Below, piece after piece: positions 34,819 to 43,217 of a stretch of 64,000 nucleotides of DNA; the stretch's first letter is position 1, and each line of letters opens with the position of its first letter. Made by a program: the position numbers and the translations under genes. This DNA is from Salinibius halmophilus (GTDB lineage Bacteria; Pseudomonadota; Gammaproteobacteria; Pseudomonadales; Natronospirillaceae). The notes under the pieces are model-generated. The model had not been told where the DNA came from and made no database searches. It saw only the letters and a list, made by a program, of their open reading frames with translations. The stretch covers positions 248,001 to 312,000 of the forward strand of contig NZ_QPEP01000004.1 of NCBI RefSeq assembly GCF_003577475.1. The letters run 5' to 3'.

Positions 34819-34952
34819 CTTTAGGATAGCCTTACTTTGAGCTTTTTTATTAAAGAAAAAAGTCAGTGACAAACTGGTGCAGCTTGCTAAAAGCCCTATC
34901 GAGGTATTTTTTTCGGTACTGTGATTGTGCTGGTTTTTAAAAGGATATAAGA

Positions 34953-35141
34953 ATGTTGAAGCAAAAGGTTATTGAGTTTGGTAAACGTAACTTCTGGTCT
35001 AGCAAGCTAGATATAGAGGCGTTAAACGAGAAAATTTCGCAGCTTAATGCGGATGGTTGGAAGGTGGTGTCTATCACGCCTAATTCAGCATTAGGTGGTG
35101 GCGTGGTGTCGTATACTATTTTTGTTGAGTTGGAATATTAG
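34953..35141 (+). CDS. DUF4177-like small protein
   Basis: A 62-residue protein. KRNFWSSKLDIEALNEKISQ followed by LNADGWKVVSIT and a closing strand is the DUF4177 pattern. SD AAAGGAT lies 7 bases before the ATG. Last gene of the array. Confidence 0.75.
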   Translation: MLKQKVIEFGKRNFWSSKLDIEALNEKISQLNADGWKVVSITPNSALGGGVVSYTIFVELEY

Positions 35142-35145
35142 GTAT

Positions 35146-35185
35146 TTGTCTGCAAAAACGGCTTCGCCGTTATTTACAGACCTAC
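35146..35185. repeat. REP-like palindrome, family 1
   Basis: 40 bases: TTGTCTGCAAA, inner hairpin AACGGC-ttc-GCCGTT, then TTTACAGACCTAC. Identical to 35218-35257. Confidence 0.8.
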
Positions 35186-35217
35186 CGGTTTAGATGGATC
35201 TACATTTTTCAGAGTAC

Positions 35218-35257
35218 TTGTCTGCAAAAACGGCTTCGCCGTTATTTACAGACCTAC
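35218..35257. repeat. REP-like palindrome, family 1
   Basis: Exact second copy of 35146-35185, 72 bases downstream. Confidence 0.8.
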
Positions 35258-35278
35258 ATTTTTTACAAACCAAATATT

Positions 35279-35305
35279 AAAGGCCCGCAAGATTTGCGGG
35301 CCTTT
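35279..35305. terminator. Bidirectional intrinsic terminator
   Basis: AAAGGCCCGCAA-gat-TTGCGGGCCTTT, placed between the end of the array and the 3' end of the minus-strand binding-protein gene. Confidence 0.9.
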
Positions 35306-35328
35306 AAAGTAACAGCGTTTAATTCTGT

Positions 35329-36600
35329 TTATTTACAGTTGTCAGCGCCAACGTAGTTCCAGCTGTTTAGGCCTTCTTGAATCAGGGCTGCTGCTTGGGC
35401 GCCGGTTAGGTCGCCAGACAGCATGCCTTGGTACGCTTGTGCCGATAGCGATGCGTAAGTAGGCTGCTCCGCGTTTAGGCTTTGTGCCAAGAATGGCTCA
35501 ACAGCGGCGGCGTTGCTCATTTGTGCTGAAATGTCTTTCACAATTGGGTGTACACCGGCTGGCTTGTCGTAGTCGCCACCGTATGCTGGTGTTTCAGCCA
35601 CTTCTTCTAGGAATAGCTCGGCGAATTTGGCAGTGGTGGTAAACTCAAGTACAGCCTTGATCGCGTCGGTTTTTTCGCTGGTTGCGCTGGCGGCATAACC
35701 ACCGTCTGGGTGAGCAACAATTTTACCGTTAGCACCAGGCACTGCACCAAACACAGGTACAAAGTCAGGGTTTACGTCGTACAAGCCACCAGACATTTGG
35801 CGAACCCAGTTACCGGCTGTCCAAGCACCGTCAATCATTGCTAGCGAGTCACCTAGTACCACTGGTGTGCGCATGCCTTCGTAGTCGGTTGCTGTTGGGT
35901 TTGAGTTCATGATGCTGCGCCACTCAACTACTTTGTCGAAGGCCGCCACAATTTCTGGGTTGGTGAAGCATACTTCGCCGGTTTCTAAACCGCGCTGAGT
36001 ATCGTCGCTTACCAAACCAGCAAGAATTACTTCGTTCATTACTTGGTTTAGGAACCAGCCGTCACGGCCATCTACGTGCAACCCAACAAAGCCTTCTTCA
36101 ACGGCCAACGCCATTAGGCTTTCAAACTCTTCTAGTGTTGTTGGTACGTCTGCACCTAGTTCTTCTAGTACCGCACCGTTGTAGATAACAGACTGCAGCT
36201 GAATTGAGCCAGGTACCGCATATTTAACACCATCAGAGGCAACTACACCGGCCGTACCATTCATACCCGAAACATCAATGCCTAGGTCGTCCATCGATAG
36301 TAAAGAACCAGAGCTTACAAACTGGTCGTACCATGCTGCACCAGATTTTGAACTGAAGAAGTCTGGGCCATCTTGGCGTAGGGCAATACGTAGGCGCGAC
36401 TCGTAGTCTTCTGAAGAAATACGTTCTAGTTCAACCGTAACACCAGGAATTAGGTTTTCGGCATTAATGCGGTTCCACAGGTCGGTTTCTTGTTCGCGGA
36501 ATGTCCAGAATTTTAGCGTTTCGTCAGCCAGAGCCGCTTGCGCGGTTGCCAAAGATGCCACGGCAGTTACCACTGCTACAGAGGTTTTTAGTAGGCGCAT
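35329..36600 (-). CDS. Extracellular solute-binding protein, ABC sugar-uptake type
   Basis: A 423-residue family 1 binding protein. Signal peptide about 1-25 (ending AALA), then DETLKFWTFREQE, the SVIYNGAVLEELGADVPTTLEEF block and the conserved MIDGAWTAGNW. It should deliver an oligosaccharide to a MalFG-type permease, but no permease or ATPase gene is next to it, so it is an orphan in this window. SD AGGAAG. The upstream region carries a LacI-type operator. Confidence 0.85.
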   Translation of the reverse strand: MRLLKTSVAVVTAVASLATAQAALADETLKFWTFREQETDLWNRINAENLIPGVTVELERISSEDYESRLRIALRQDGPDFFSSKSGAAWYDQFVSSGSLLSMDDLGIDVSGMNGTAGVVASDGVKYAVPGSIQLQSVIYNGAVLEELGADVPTTLEEFESLMALAVEEGFVGLHVDGRDGWFLNQVMNEVILAGLVSDDTQRGLETGEVCFTNPEIVAAFDKVVEWRSIMNSNPTATDYEGMRTPVVLGDSLAMIDGAWTAGNWVRQMSGGLYDVNPDFVPVFGAVPGANGKIVAHPDGGYAASATSEKTDAIKAVLEFTTTAKFAELFLEEVAETPAYGGDYDKPAGVHPIVKDISAQMSNAAAVEPFLAQSLNAEQPTYASLSAQAYQGMLSGDLTGAQAAALIQEGLNSWNYVGADNCK

Positions 36601-36654
36601 GTCAGGTCTTCCTTTTGCTTTTCTTGTTGTTGTTTTTTCTTATTACGAATTGAC

Positions 36655-36684
36655 AATATAAAGTGACGGTGAAACCGGTGTCAA
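36655..36684 (-). promoter_or_regulatory. Promoter with LacI-family-like operator
   Basis: On the minus strand TTGACA (36684-36679) and TATATT (36660-36655) are 18 bases apart. The near-palindrome TGAAACC/GGTGTCA (36670-36683), with a central CG, overlaps the -35 and spacer. This is the form of LacI-family sugar-repressor operators. Confidence 0.65.
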
Positions 36685-36819
36685 CGAAAACTGATACCTG
36701 ATCGACTTTGCACTCTTGGTTTGGTGCTGACATAGGTCTAGTTCTGGCCGGTAAATAGCACCACTCGACATTTGCGCGCTCAGGTTCAATAATCAGCATT
36801 CGCGACAAAAGGAAACTCT

Positions 36820-37209
36820 ATGACCCCAGAGCACATTGATACGTTTTACGAAGACTGCGCCCGAATTTTGGTTGCCATGTACCAATCGTTTCCGCGTACC
36901 AGTGATTTATGGGTGGTTGACCTTATTGGCGAAGATAACTTTGATGAATTTGGTATGCATTCCGACCGTCACATGCGCTGCTTGGGCGCTATGCAATGGT
37001 TAGCAGAGGAAGGTTTGCTGCGCTTTAACCAGCTTGAACGCCACGACGGCGTGAGTTTATGCGTGCTTACGGCGAAAGGCTTTCAACTGTTAACGGGGCT
37101 TACGGGCAACGAGGTAGCACCACCGGCCGTTACACTGCGTTTTGCCCTAAACGCGAATGACATGAACGCAGTCACCGCAACGGTTAGTAAATTGCTGGCA
37201 AGAGTTTAG
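36820..37209 (+). CDS. Conserved hypothetical protein, winged-helix-like
   Basis: A 129-residue acidic protein. HMRCLGAMQWLAEEGLLRF followed by LCVLTAKGFQLL is the helix-turn-helix plus wing layout seen in PadR/MarR-like folds, but the first part (TFYEDCARILVAMYQSFP) is not typical. DNA binding is possible but unproven. SD AAAGGAAA. Its 3' end faces pdxB. Confidence 0.6.
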   Translation: MTPEHIDTFYEDCARILVAMYQSFPRTSDLWVVDLIGEDNFDEFGMHSDRHMRCLGAMQWLAEEGLLRFNQLERHDGVSLCVLTAKGFQLLTGLTGNEVAPPAVTLRFALNANDMNAVTATVSKLLARV

Positions 37210-37216
37210 AGAACAC

Positions 37217-38302
37217 TTACGCAACGCCAGTAAAACCAAGCGCACAAAGTTTTTCGCTATGCTCTGGGCAATACACCGTTAAACTCGCGAATTCTTTGCG
37301 TTCTGGGTAATGCTTACGTAGCCAGTCAAAGGCTTGCGCTCGCTCGCTGGTGGCCCACATTCTTTGGCGAAACCTTGCATCATCGCTGCGCACGTCATAC
37401 ACAGCTCGAATGGCTGCATCAAACGCTTGGTACACACTCAACCCAGTTTGCAGTGAAATGCTTGCCAAGGCAGCTGGTGGCGGCGCGATACCGGCAAAGC
37501 CTTCTAACAACTGCTCGGCTAGCATGCTAGTGCCACGAATTTTGCCTTCAAACGAATAGCCAGCAATGTGTGGCGTGGCAATGCTGGCTTTGCGCAGCCA
37601 AGCGTCACAAATGTTCGGCTCTTGTGGCCAAACATCCAATAGTATTTGCCGATCTACCGCTAGCGCATCAGGCGAAATCACCTGCCCTCTGCCAGCATTA
37701 ATGAGCACAGCGTCAGGCTTAAGCAAAGCTAGTTTGTCGGCGGTAATCATGCCTGCAGTGGCGTGCTCACCGGTTTTGGTAAGCGGAGTGTGCAAGCAAA
37801 CAATATCAGCGGCTTGCAGAGCGTCGTTCAGTGGCGTGTGGTCGATGTCTGTGCGCAGCGGGTCTACCGTGAGTACTTGGCAGCCCAAAGCTCGCAATCG
37901 GCTTATCAAGCGCCCGCCTACATTGCCGCAACCTACTACGGCAAATGTTTTTTCCAGCCAAGGGAGCTTCTGTTCGCGCCAGAGGGTATTTAAGCAAGAG
38001 AACACCCAATCCACTACGCCTGCAGCATTGCAGCCAGGGCTATTGGCGAAACGTATGCCTTGCTGGGCCAAGTAGGCCTGATCAATATGATCGACACCAA
38101 TGGTTGCACTGCCAACTGCTTTAACTGGCGTGCCACTAAGCAATGCTTCGTTGACTTGGGTTACCGAGCGCACCAGTAGCATGTCGGCGTCTTGCAGGTC
38201 GGCCTTACTCAGGCTGCGCCCAGGCAAACGGGTAATGCGACTAGCCACTTGGCCAAAGCATTCATTTACCCAGGGCATGTTTTCATCGGCAACTATATGC
38301 AT
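37217..38302 (-). CDS. pdxB: Erythronate-4-phosphate dehydrogenase
   Basis: A 361-residue NAD-dependent enzyme of pyridoxal-5-phosphate (DXP-independent branch) synthesis. Visible features are ADENMPWV at the start, VVGCGNVGGRL (NAD loop), NAGRGQVI (Arg), DVWPQEP (Glu), ATPHIAGYSFEGK (His) and the PdxB-specific C-terminal dimerisation region. These separate it from the other hydroxyacid dehydrogenase at 1037. Confidence 0.94.
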   Translation of the reverse strand: MHIVADENMPWVNECFGQVASRITRLPGRSLSKADLQDADMLLVRSVTQVNEALLSGTPVKAVGSATIGVDHIDQAYLAQQGIRFANSPGCNAAGVVDWVFSCLNTLWREQKLPWLEKTFAVVGCGNVGGRLISRLRALGCQVLTVDPLRTDIDHTPLNDALQAADIVCLHTPLTKTGEHATAGMITADKLALLKPDAVLINAGRGQVISPDALAVDRQILLDVWPQEPNICDAWLRKASIATPHIAGYSFEGKIRGTSMLAEQLLEGFAGIAPPPAALASISLQTGLSVYQAFDAAIRAVYDVRSDDARFRQRMWATSERAQAFDWLRKHYPERKEFASLTVYCPEHSEKLCALGFTGVA

Positions 38303-38435
38303 TTGCTCCGCAACCCTAAAAAGCAGCTTGTTATAAAAATTAACAATTTAGTTAAATTTTAGAATATAAGAACGTAAAAAACGAGGGAATACGAATAAAA
38401 AATAAGGCAAAAAAATAAGCAAGGAGAGGGAAAGT

Positions 38436-38511
38436 TGGCTCCCCGAGCTGGACTCGAACCAGCGACCAATAGATTAACAGTCTACTGCTCTACCAACTGA
38501 GCTATCGGGGA
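38436..38511 (-). tRNA. tRNA-Asn (GUU), copy 3 of 3 in transcription order
   Basis: 76 bases with encoded CCA; anticodon loop CTGTTAA. Identical to the two following copies. Confidence 0.97.
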
Positions 38512-38528
38512 ACAACTAGATTTGAAAT

Positions 38529-38604
38529 TGGCTCCCCGAGCTGGACTCGAACCAGCGACCAATAGATTAACAGTCTACTGCTCTACCAACTGAGCTATCG
38601 GGGA
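38529..38604 (-). tRNA. tRNA-Asn (GUU), copy 2 of 3
   Basis: 76 bases identical to its neighbours, separated from them by 17- and 19-base spacers. Confidence 0.97.
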
Positions 38605-38623
38605 ACAAAATCAAATTGTGTGT

Positions 38624-38699
38624 TGGCTCCCCGAGCTGGACTCGAACCAGCGACCAATAGATTAACAGTCTACTGCTCTACCAACTGAGCTATCGGGGA
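38624..38699 (-). tRNA. tRNA-Asn (GUU), copy 1 of 3
   Basis: 76 bases with encoded CCA. It lies directly after the promoter at 38713-38741. Confidence 0.97.
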
Positions 38700-38712
38700 A
38701 CAACGGAGGCGA

Positions 38713-38741
38713 ATCCTAAAGGTGATTGCTAATGCTGTCAA
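38713..38741 (-). promoter_or_regulatory. Sigma-70 promoter of the tRNA-Asn operon
   Basis: On the minus strand, consensus TTGACA (38741-38736), 17-base spacer, TAGGAT (38718-38713). Transcription would start about 5-8 bases before the first tRNA. Confidence 0.85.
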
Positions 38742-39162
38742 CACTTTTTCGCTAAATTGTTGTTTTAATTGCGATTTTTCCTGCAATTCAGTGTTAAGCA
38801 GCGAAATAACTGTGCACCAATTATTACGTATCTCAGCTAACTTGGTAACCAACTTACATACATTCTGTATTACATACCAATCGGTTTGTTTTCCTACCAA
38901 ACCTGCGGCATACCAATCACTGCCAATCACCGCAAAAAACCACGTAAAATAACGCAATTATGGGGCCAATTTATAACATCTTGCGCTAGGTCACCTGTTG
39001 CATCGATGTGGCTTATTTACCAAGCAAAATTGCCAACCCAGTCGTAAAATAAAGGCATCAACATTAGAGCTTGCTGCAAAGGTTGTGCATCACAACACTT
39101 GCTACCCCAAGCAAGCTCGCTTCTCTACTTACCGCCGACACAATCGGCGATTGAGGTGACAA
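38742..39162. other. Intergenic stretch, no gene seen
   Basis: About 420 bases upstream of both the tRNA operon and the small membrane gene. Open frames here have unlikely composition and no SD. I see no strong hairpin. Confidence 0.55.
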
Positions 39163-39396
39163 ATGAAAGCACTCGGTATTACCCTATCAGTACTCGCATT
39201 TGTAGTTGTTTGCTTTACATTCTCCGCTCTGGCTATGGCAATTTTTGTCATTGGCATCCTACTCGCTTACATTGACGAGCAGCGCGAAGAATACGAAGAA
39301 GCACTACTGCCAAGTGACCAACGAGCGTTGCTGCATTGCCGCGCCAGTATGGCTCGCCAAAAAGCGCTTGCAAGCCCTTGGGCGCCAGCCGTTTAG
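39163..39396 (+). CDS. Small membrane protein
   Basis: 77 residues: one long or two short hydrophobic helices (about 4-38), an acidic turn (DEQREEYEEALL) and a basic C-terminus. SD GAGGTGA lies just before the ATG. No family recognised. Confidence 0.55.
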   Translation: MKALGITLSVLAFVVVCFTFSALAMAIFVIGILLAYIDEQREEYEEALLPSDQRALLHCRASMARQKALASPWAPAV

Positions 39397-39463
39397 GCAA
39401 TTATTAGCAGGTTTTACCGGCATACATTGGGTGGTGCTACGCAGCGCCACCTGTTAAAAATGC

Positions 39464-39494
39464 TTGCGTAAAACAAAGCAAATTAGCATATAAT
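39464..39494 (+). promoter_or_regulatory. Promoter of the DUF2156 leader
   Basis: TTGCGT (39464-39469) and consensus TATAAT (39489-39494), 19-base spacer. The predicted start near 39501 falls just before the structured leader. Confidence 0.65.
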
Positions 39495-39510
39495 CTGGCG
39501 GCAAAGAATG

Positions 39511-39605
39511 GCGCTAGAGACCCCCTCTCACAGGCCAGAATTTGCAATATTTGAGCCTGTGCTCGTTTTTGTCTCCGGTTTATCCACCGGATAGAGGGTC
39601 TCCGC
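39511..39605 (+). ncRNA. Candidate three-way-junction leader RNA hiding the SD
   Basis: Three helices are visible. P1 pairs GCG..GAGACCC..TCT (39511-39528) with AGAGGGTCTCCGC (39593-39605). P2 is a perfect CACAGGC/GCCTGTG (39529-39535 with 39555-39561). P3 is TCCGGT/ACCGGA (39574-39591). The only plausible SD (GAGGG, about 39595-39598) is inside P1, about 10 bases before the ATG. P2 followed by CTCGTTTTT could also act as a weak terminator. The layout suggests a cis-regulator, but the ligand or signal is unknown. Confidence 0.6.
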
Positions 39606-39608
39606 TTT

Positions 39609-40589
39609 ATGAACCAATTAATGATTGGTCAATACCCCCTTGCGCCACTTAATCTGGCAGCCAAGCCAGTGATGGAAAGCTACCTAGGCAAACTGAACCT
39701 AGACGCGAGCGACTATACCTTTGCTGCTAACTATCTGTGGGTTGCTGCCGAAACCGGCTTCTACAGCATTATCGATGATTGCTTTTGCTTGTTCTCGCTG
39801 AGCAATGGTGAAATCTCTATGGTGCTTCCGCCACTGGGCAATAGCAGCAAGGTACTGGGTGCTATGCGCACTTGTTTTGCTCTCATGGCGAGCAGCAACT
39901 GCTACCCCGCTAGCAGCCGCATTGAGTATATGGATGAAACCTTGGTCAATAGCTTCGTTGGCCACTTAGATCCAGACACAGATATCACCGACCCCCTAGC
40001 TGACTATATTGTTGAGCGGGCGTTTGTCGACAACGTGTATTTAGCCAAAGAGCTGGTTGAGTTAAGCGGCGAGGCCTATGCCAGCAAAAAGGTGCAAATA
40101 AATAAGTTTATCCGCAGCTATCCAGATCACGAAATTAAACCGCTCGATGCGTTCGAGCACTACGACGGCATCATGGCCTTGATTCATCAGTGGATTAACG
40201 ACCGTATGCGCTATATGCCACGCGAAAAAATGGAAACCTTTTTAGAAGGTATTTATAGCGAGCGCATTGCGGTGAAGCGCATGCTGCGCGACTACGACCA
40301 ACTTAACCTAATTGGCGTTGTTATATTGATTAATGGCGAAGTGAAAGGGTTTACCGTTGGTGAGCGCATCAACCAAGCAACGGCAAGTGTGATCATTGAA
40401 AAAACCGACTTTAACACCTTTGGCTGCACACAGTTTTTGTTCCGTGAGCTGGTAACGCATTTTTATCGCGATCATGGCATCACCCATATTAATGTGGGGG
40501 AAGACATGGGCTTTGAGAACCTGCGCAAAGTAAAGCTTTCTTACAAACCTAACCTATTGCTAGCGAAGTATACGGTTTATGCACGCTAA
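39609..40589 (+). CDS. DUF2156 (phosphatidylglycerol-lysyltransferase C-terminal-like) protein
   Basis: A 326-residue soluble protein related to the GNAT-like C-terminal domain of MprF. NYLWVAAETGFYSIIDDCFC near the start and the C-terminal HINVGEDMGFENLRKVKLSYKP are the DUF2156 pattern. Lacking the membrane flippase domain, it may be an aminoacyl- or acyl-transferase acting on small molecules or peptides. It follows the structured leader and overlaps the next GNAT gene by 11 bases, so the two form an operon. Confidence 0.85.
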   Translation: MNQLMIGQYPLAPLNLAAKPVMESYLGKLNLDASDYTFAANYLWVAAETGFYSIIDDCFCLFSLSNGEISMVLPPLGNSSKVLGAMRTCFALMASSNCYPASSRIEYMDETLVNSFVGHLDPDTDITDPLADYIVERAFVDNVYLAKELVELSGEAYASKKVQINKFIRSYPDHEIKPLDAFEHYDGIMALIHQWINDRMRYMPREKMETFLEGIYSERIAVKRMLRDYDQLNLIGVVILINGEVKGFTVGERINQATASVIIEKTDFNTFGCTQFLFRELVTHFYRDHGITHINVGEDMGFENLRKVKLSYKPNLLLAKYTVYAR

Positions 40590-41037
40590 AGTTTGGCGGG
40601 TGCGTTTGGCCACCCCAGAAGACATTATTGCCCTGCAAGCCATTGAACTGGCCAGTTTTAACCAAGCCGATGGCCGCCTAAGTGCCAGAGCAATGAAATA
40701 CCACATTAACAAACAGCGCCTTTGGGTTGCCGTGCGGCCACAGGTATTGGCTTATGCGCTGTGGCTGCCACGCAAACAGGGCTATCGCTTGTATTCACTG
40801 GCAAGCAGTGAACCCGGTGGCGGCTCTGCGTTAATTGCGCATTTTTTGGGCCGCACTCAGCAACCCTGCTGGCTAGAAGTGCGCGCCAGCAACAAAAAAG
40901 CCATAGCGCTGTATAAACACTATGGCTTCGATGTTGTAGACGAACTACCTAACTATTATGGCGACGGCGAGCTCGCACTTAAGCTTCGCCGTGTGGTGCA
41001 CCCACCTGCACCTGAAACTCACGACCCGTTGCTTTAA
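40579..41037 (+). CDS. GNAT-family acetyltransferase, RimI-like
   Basis: A 152-residue acetyltransferase: [20 protein letters not shown] at the start, a weak acetyl-CoA loop ([15 protein letters not shown]) and the classical [19 protein letters not shown] end. It resembles RimI-type N-alpha-acetyltransferases, but the target is unknown. Overlaps DUF2156 at the 5' end and lipB (convergent, 59 bases) at the 3' end. Confidence 0.82.
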   Translation: MHAKVWRVRLATPEDIIALQAIELASFNQADGRLSARAMKYHINKQRLWVAVRPQVLAYALWLPRKQGYRLYSLASSEPGGGSALIAHFLGRTQQPCWLEVRASNKKAIALYKHYGFDVVDELPNYYGDGELALKLRRVVHPPAPETHDPLL

Positions 41038-41638
41038 TAAAGGCGTCCAGCCAGCGCCCTGGCACGTCTTTTGGGTCTACCTCGGCTAGGTCAATCATCC
41101 GTGTCATTGGCATGCCAGCATAACCACACGGATTTATTCGATTAAACGGACTTAGGTCGGCATCCACGTTTAGGCCTAGGCCATGATAGCTGCGCCCTTT
41201 GCGAATGCGCAGGCCAAGTGAGGCAAGTTTATGCTCCACACCATTGTGCTGCACATATACTCCCGGCGCGTCGGGTTTGGCGTAGGCCTCTACGTTGTAG
41301 CCCTGCATTAGGGTGACCACACTCGTTTCAATCGCCGTAACCAACTCACGCACGCCTAGTTTGCTGCGCTTCACATCAATGAGCGGATAAGCAATCATCT
41401 GCCCAGGGCCATGATAAGTCACCTGACCACCACGGTCGGTTTGCACCACCGGAATATCGCCTGGCACGAGTACGTGCTCGGCTTTACCGGCTTGGCCTTG
41501 GGTAAACACGGGCTCATGATCAAGCAGCCAGATTTCATCTGGCGTGTGTGGCCCACGCTCATCAGTGAAGGCACGCATTTTGTCATAGGTCGCTTGGTAA
41601 GGCTGGCGACCAAGGTGGCGAACTATCAAGGGCTGCAT
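40979..41638 (-). CDS. lipB: Octanoyl-ACP:protein octanoyltransferase
   Basis: A 219-residue lipoate-biosynthesis enzyme. Motifs: [19 protein letters not shown], the catalytic Lys region [12 protein letters not shown] and the catalytic Cys in INPCGYAGM. It overlaps the ybeD stop by one base. Its 3' 59 bases overlap the convergent acetyltransferase gene. Confidence 0.95.
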   Translation of the reverse strand: MQPLIVRHLGRQPYQATYDKMRAFTDERGPHTPDEIWLLDHEPVFTQGQAGKAEHVLVPGDIPVVQTDRGGQVTYHGPGQMIAYPLIDVKRSKLGVRELVTAIETSVVTLMQGYNVEAYAKPDAPGVYVQHNGVEHKLASLGLRIRKGRSYHGLGLNVDADLSPFNRINPCGYAGMPMTRMIDLAEVDPKDVPGRWLDAFIKATGREFQVQVGAPHGEA

Positions 41639-41910
41639 TAGAGCACCATGCGCGTGCGCTTATCGCCTCGCAGCACATCATTGATGTTGCTTAGTTGCTC
41701 TTTGCTCTCGGCGGTAATGGTAAAACTGTAGGAAACGAAGTTACCATTTTTGCTTGGGTTCACTTTGATTTTGTTGGCATCAAAGTCTTTGGCCAACTCA
41801 TTGATGGTGGCAACAACAAACTCTTTATATCCCTCGCCCGTGTCACCAATCACTTTGATCACATAATTTGGGCAAGGAAACGTAATTTCTGGGCGCTCGA
41901 CTTCAGACAT
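41638..41910 (-). CDS. ybeD: DUF493 family protein YbeD
   Basis: A 90-residue ACT-like ferredoxin fold protein: [14 protein letters not shown] and the [12 protein letters not shown] region are the DUF493 signatures. It sits between dacA and lipB as in E. coli. Possibly a small-molecule-binding regulator of lipoylation. Confidence 0.93.
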   Translation of the reverse strand: MSEVERPEITFPCPNYVIKVIGDTGEGYKEFVVATINELAKDFDANKIKVNPSKNGNFVSYSFTITAESKEQLSNINDVLRGDKRTRMVL

Positions 41911-41918
41911 AATGAATC

Positions 41919-43067
41919 TCAGTTAAAAATATTCCAGAAGAATAGTTTAATGGCATCCCAAGTGCGCTTGAAAAAGCCACCTGCCGGCACATCGGCTTTG
42001 GCAACAATGGGCTGTACCAATAACTCTTCGCCATCTTTTAATACGGTTAGCGTACCAAGTTGATCACCTGTTAGTACCGGAGCTTTAATCACTGGATCTA
42101 TAGTGATTTGTGTACTGAATGATGCCTCGGTGCCACGATAAATGGTTTGCACAATGCTATCAGCAACACCCAGTGCGACCGATTCTTGTGTCCCGCCCCA
42201 AACTCGGGCTTCGGCTAGTACGTCTCGTTCCGCTTGAATGGTGTGCGTTTTAAAGTATCTGAACCCATAAGACAAGAGGGTTTGTGTTTCTTGCGCTCGC
42301 AGCGCCGGTGAGTCGGTGCCGAACACCACGGCAATAAGGCGCATGTCTTCGTTTTTAGCCGATGCAACCAGGTTGTACCCTGCATTAACTGTGTAGCCCG
42401 TTTTTAGCCCATCAACGTCTGGGTCTTGCCACAACAACCGATTACGATTGTTTTGCTTAATACCGGCATACTCAAACTCGCGCTCAGCATAAATAGGATA
42501 ATACTCTGGGTTATCGCGAATAATTGCCGCAGCAAGATTCGCCATATCTAAAGCGCTGGAATACTGACCTTCGGCTGGCAAGCCAGTAGCGGTTTTAAAC
42601 TGAGTATTGATTAGGCCCAATTGCGCGGCGGTTTGATTCATCACATCGGCGAAGGCTTCTTCCGAGCCAGCTAAGTGCTCAGCCATAGCAACGGCCGCAT
42701 CGTTACCCGACTGTATGATGATGCCACGCAGCAGGTCGATCATCGACACTTCAGTGCCTTCTTGGATAAACATACGCGAACCGCCGGTGCGCCAAGCCTT
42801 CACCGAAACGACTGTCGTTTCCTGCTCACTTATTACTCCACGCTGCAGCTCCTGTTCGGCCACATAGCTGGTCATCAGCTTGGCAAGCGAGGCAGGTGGT
42901 AAGCGCTCTTCGGCATTGTGAGATACCAGCACCTCGCCTGTGTTGTAGTCCATCAACACGTAGGCCTTGGCGGTAATGTCTGGCGGCGATGGGATAATAA
43001 TAGAGGCGACGGACATGCCCGACACTAGGGTCAGAGCGCTGAGCAACACTTGGAATAATCGGGTCAC
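41919..43067 (-). CDS. dacA: D-alanyl-D-alanine carboxypeptidase, PBP5/6 type (copy 2)
   Basis: A 382-residue low-molecular-mass PBP that removes the terminal D-Ala of peptidoglycan pentapeptides. Catalytic motifs are S-x-x-K (PASLAKLM), S-G-N (QSGNDA) and K-T-G (GLKTGYT); a C-terminal amphipathic anchor ends WDAIKLFFWNIFN. The GTG start at 43067 gives a signal peptide and exactly the length of its tandem paralogue; the upstream open frame is ignored. Confidence 0.92.
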   Translation of the reverse strand: MTRLFQVLLSALTLVSGMSVASIIIPSPPDITAKAYVLMDYNTGEVLVSHNAEERLPPASLAKLMTSYVAEQELQRGVISEQETTVVSVKAWRTGGSRMFIQEGTEVSMIDLLRGIIIQSGNDAAVAMAEHLAGSEEAFADVMNQTAAQLGLINTQFKTATGLPAEGQYSSALDMANLAAAIIRDNPEYYPIYAEREFEYAGIKQNNRNRLLWQDPDVDGLKTGYTVNAGYNLVASAKNEDMRLIAVVFGTDSPALRAQETQTLLSYGFRYFKTHTIQAERDVLAEARVWGGTQESVALGVADSIVQTIYRGTEASFSTQITIDPVIKAPVLTGDQLGTLTVLKDGEELLVQPIVAKADVPAGGFFKRTWDAIKLFFWNIFN

Positions 43068-43217
43068 GTTGTTAAACCTTACTACTTGTGGACACTTTTT
43101 CTTTAGCACTAGCTTGCGCCATTTCACGACAGGCTTGCCGCGCCAAACAAAAATGCCAGCAAGCGCCCTTGCTGGCATTGATTCTGATCATCAAACAAAG
43201 CTACCCTATAGGACAGC

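Larger units (their letters stand above)
30034..35141 (+). mobile_element. Integron gene-cassette array lacking an integrase (CALIN), plus-strand orientation
   Basis: Short plus-strand genes alternate with attC sites (31606-31705, 31939-32039, 32369-32468, 32793-32894, 33317-33413, 33664-33756). Each runs from an RYYYAAC-like to a GTTRRRY-like core around a long imperfect palindrome. No integrase gene and no attI are seen; core genes (alaA on the left, the binding-protein gene on the right) flank the block. The first module (higBA) looks Vibrio-derived. Confidence 0.85.

Noticed and set aside
38436-38699. Three near-identical units at regular spacing, CRISPR-like at first sight
   Set aside because: Each 76-base unit is a complete tRNA-Asn with CCA; the spacers are only 17 and 19 bases.
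38722-38952. 76-codon ORF upstream of the tRNA-Asn operon
   Set aside because: It overlaps the tRNA promoter, has an unlikely composition, and has no SD.
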